Source of the DNA: Hydromonas duriensis
Lineage (GTDB): Bacteria > Pseudomonadota > Gammaproteobacteria > Burkholderiales > Burkholderiaceae
Direction of reading: 5' to 3'
Length of the DNA: 33,403 bases
Assembly (NCBI RefSeq): GCF_004363775.1
Contig: NZ_SNZE01000021.1
Span: forward strand, 1 to 33,403
Made by a program: the position numbers and the translations under genes. Positions 33,138-33,403 of this stretch are shown here, in pieces. Position 1 is the first letter of the stretch; the number at the start of each line of letters is the position of its first letter. The notes under the pieces were generated by a model, which saw nothing but the letters and a program-made list of their open reading frames with translations, made no database searches and was not told the origin of the DNA.

Positions 33138-33403
33138 ATGTACAGCAAAAAAACAAAACTATCCCTATTGATGTGTTTATTAATTTCATCGGGAGTATTG
33201 CCCAGTTACGCGCAAGAAGTGGTCGCTGGGAGTGTAGAAGGAACGGGACAAACGCAAGCGGCGGCAAGCGGTGAAGCGATTCTAGTTGCGCAAGCGAATG
33301 ACAAAGGTGCGGCAGCCACGGCACAAGCAGCCCCTGCAGCCCCAGCTGTTGTCCGACCGCTCACCAAAGTCCTCAACCTCCCCAACAAAGGCAAAGTCTG
33401 GGT
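33138..33403 (+). CDS. N-terminal part of an exported protein, cut by the window end
   Basis: The frame from ATG 33138 (an in-frame ATG at 33126 is also possible) stays open to the last base. The first 26 residues (MYSKKTKLSLLMCLLISSGV and on to PSYAQ) form a signal peptide with likely cleavage after SYA. The mature part begins with Gly/Ala/Gln-rich low-complexity sequence, then PAAPAVVRPLTKVLNLPNKG. No domain is recognisable yet. Leftward frames of about 62 codons in the same region are its shadows. The visible part of this gene has more GC-rich codons than the preceding regulator gene. Confidence 0.7.
   Translation, partial: MYSKKTKLSLLMCLLISSGVLPSYAQEVVAGSVEGTGQTQAAASGEAILVAQANDKGAAATAQAAPAAPAVVRPLTKVLNLPNKGKVW

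Noticed and set aside
33133-33394. Leftward frames of 62-63 codons at the window end
   Set aside because: They are antisense to a rightward frame with a convincing signal peptide that runs off the window.

Overview
The window looks like a chromosomal stretch from a moderately AT-rich betaproteobacterium, most likely of the Burkholderiales. The evidence is the sdhE-gltA pair, an SSB ending in DDDIPF, a polyol ABC-transport operon with DalD-type and SmoS-type dehydrogenases, an hmp-nsrR nitric-oxide operon, and long valS, apaH and clpB genes with betaproteobacterial-looking sequences. This assignment comes from gene content and remembered family sequences, not from a database search.

Layout. 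Positions 1-2937 hold surface-glycan genes: the broken 3' part of a family-3 acyltransferase, a WecA/MraY-type sugar-phosphate transferase and a WaaE-like family-2 glycosyltransferase. Positions 3103-4752 hold sdhE and gltA (succinate dehydrogenase maturation and citrate synthase), closed by a bidirectional terminator facing the leftward genes ssb and pdxH (4870-6080). Positions 6552-15151 form one rightward polyol operon: lipoprotein binding protein, two permeases, HAD phosphatase, ATPase, SorC-type regulator, D-arabinitol/mannitol-type long-chain dehydrogenase and an SDR sorbitol dehydrogenase. Imported polyols would be oxidised to ketoses; no ketose kinase is in view. The operon carries several non-coding control candidates: a 16-bp palindrome upstream, a hairpin and an attenuator-like terminator between smoE and smoF, and a three-arm structure that could mask the dalD ribosome-binding site.

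Positions 15216-19420 are accessory. They hold a ceramidase-like membrane protein, then a small cassette at 16240-17956: a truncated PAAR ORF, a PAAR protein with a transthyretin-like tail, a protein with a caspase-like His/Cys motif pair, and a small three-helix membrane protein. This reads as an orphan type VI secretion spike, effector and immunity module. Diverged direct repeats (16059-16128 and 18021-18115) flank it. A large coiled-coil membrane protein of unknown function follows. I consider this cassette the best candidate for an undescribed system in the window.

Positions 19547-26162 return to housekeeping genes (valS leftward; apaH and clpB rightward, clpB behind a clear sigma-32 promoter). 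Then come a secreted four-EF-hand protein, a TMEM175-type channel, and the hmp-nsrR operon with a near-consensus NsrR operator. The operon is flanked by two diverged copies of the 3' end of a small cysteine-containing gene. A tRNA-Ser(GGA) with promoter and terminator follows. The last part holds a cytosolic PAS histidine kinase, a convergent FixJ-type response regulator, an excisionase-like DNA-binding protein and the start of an exported protein cut by the window end.
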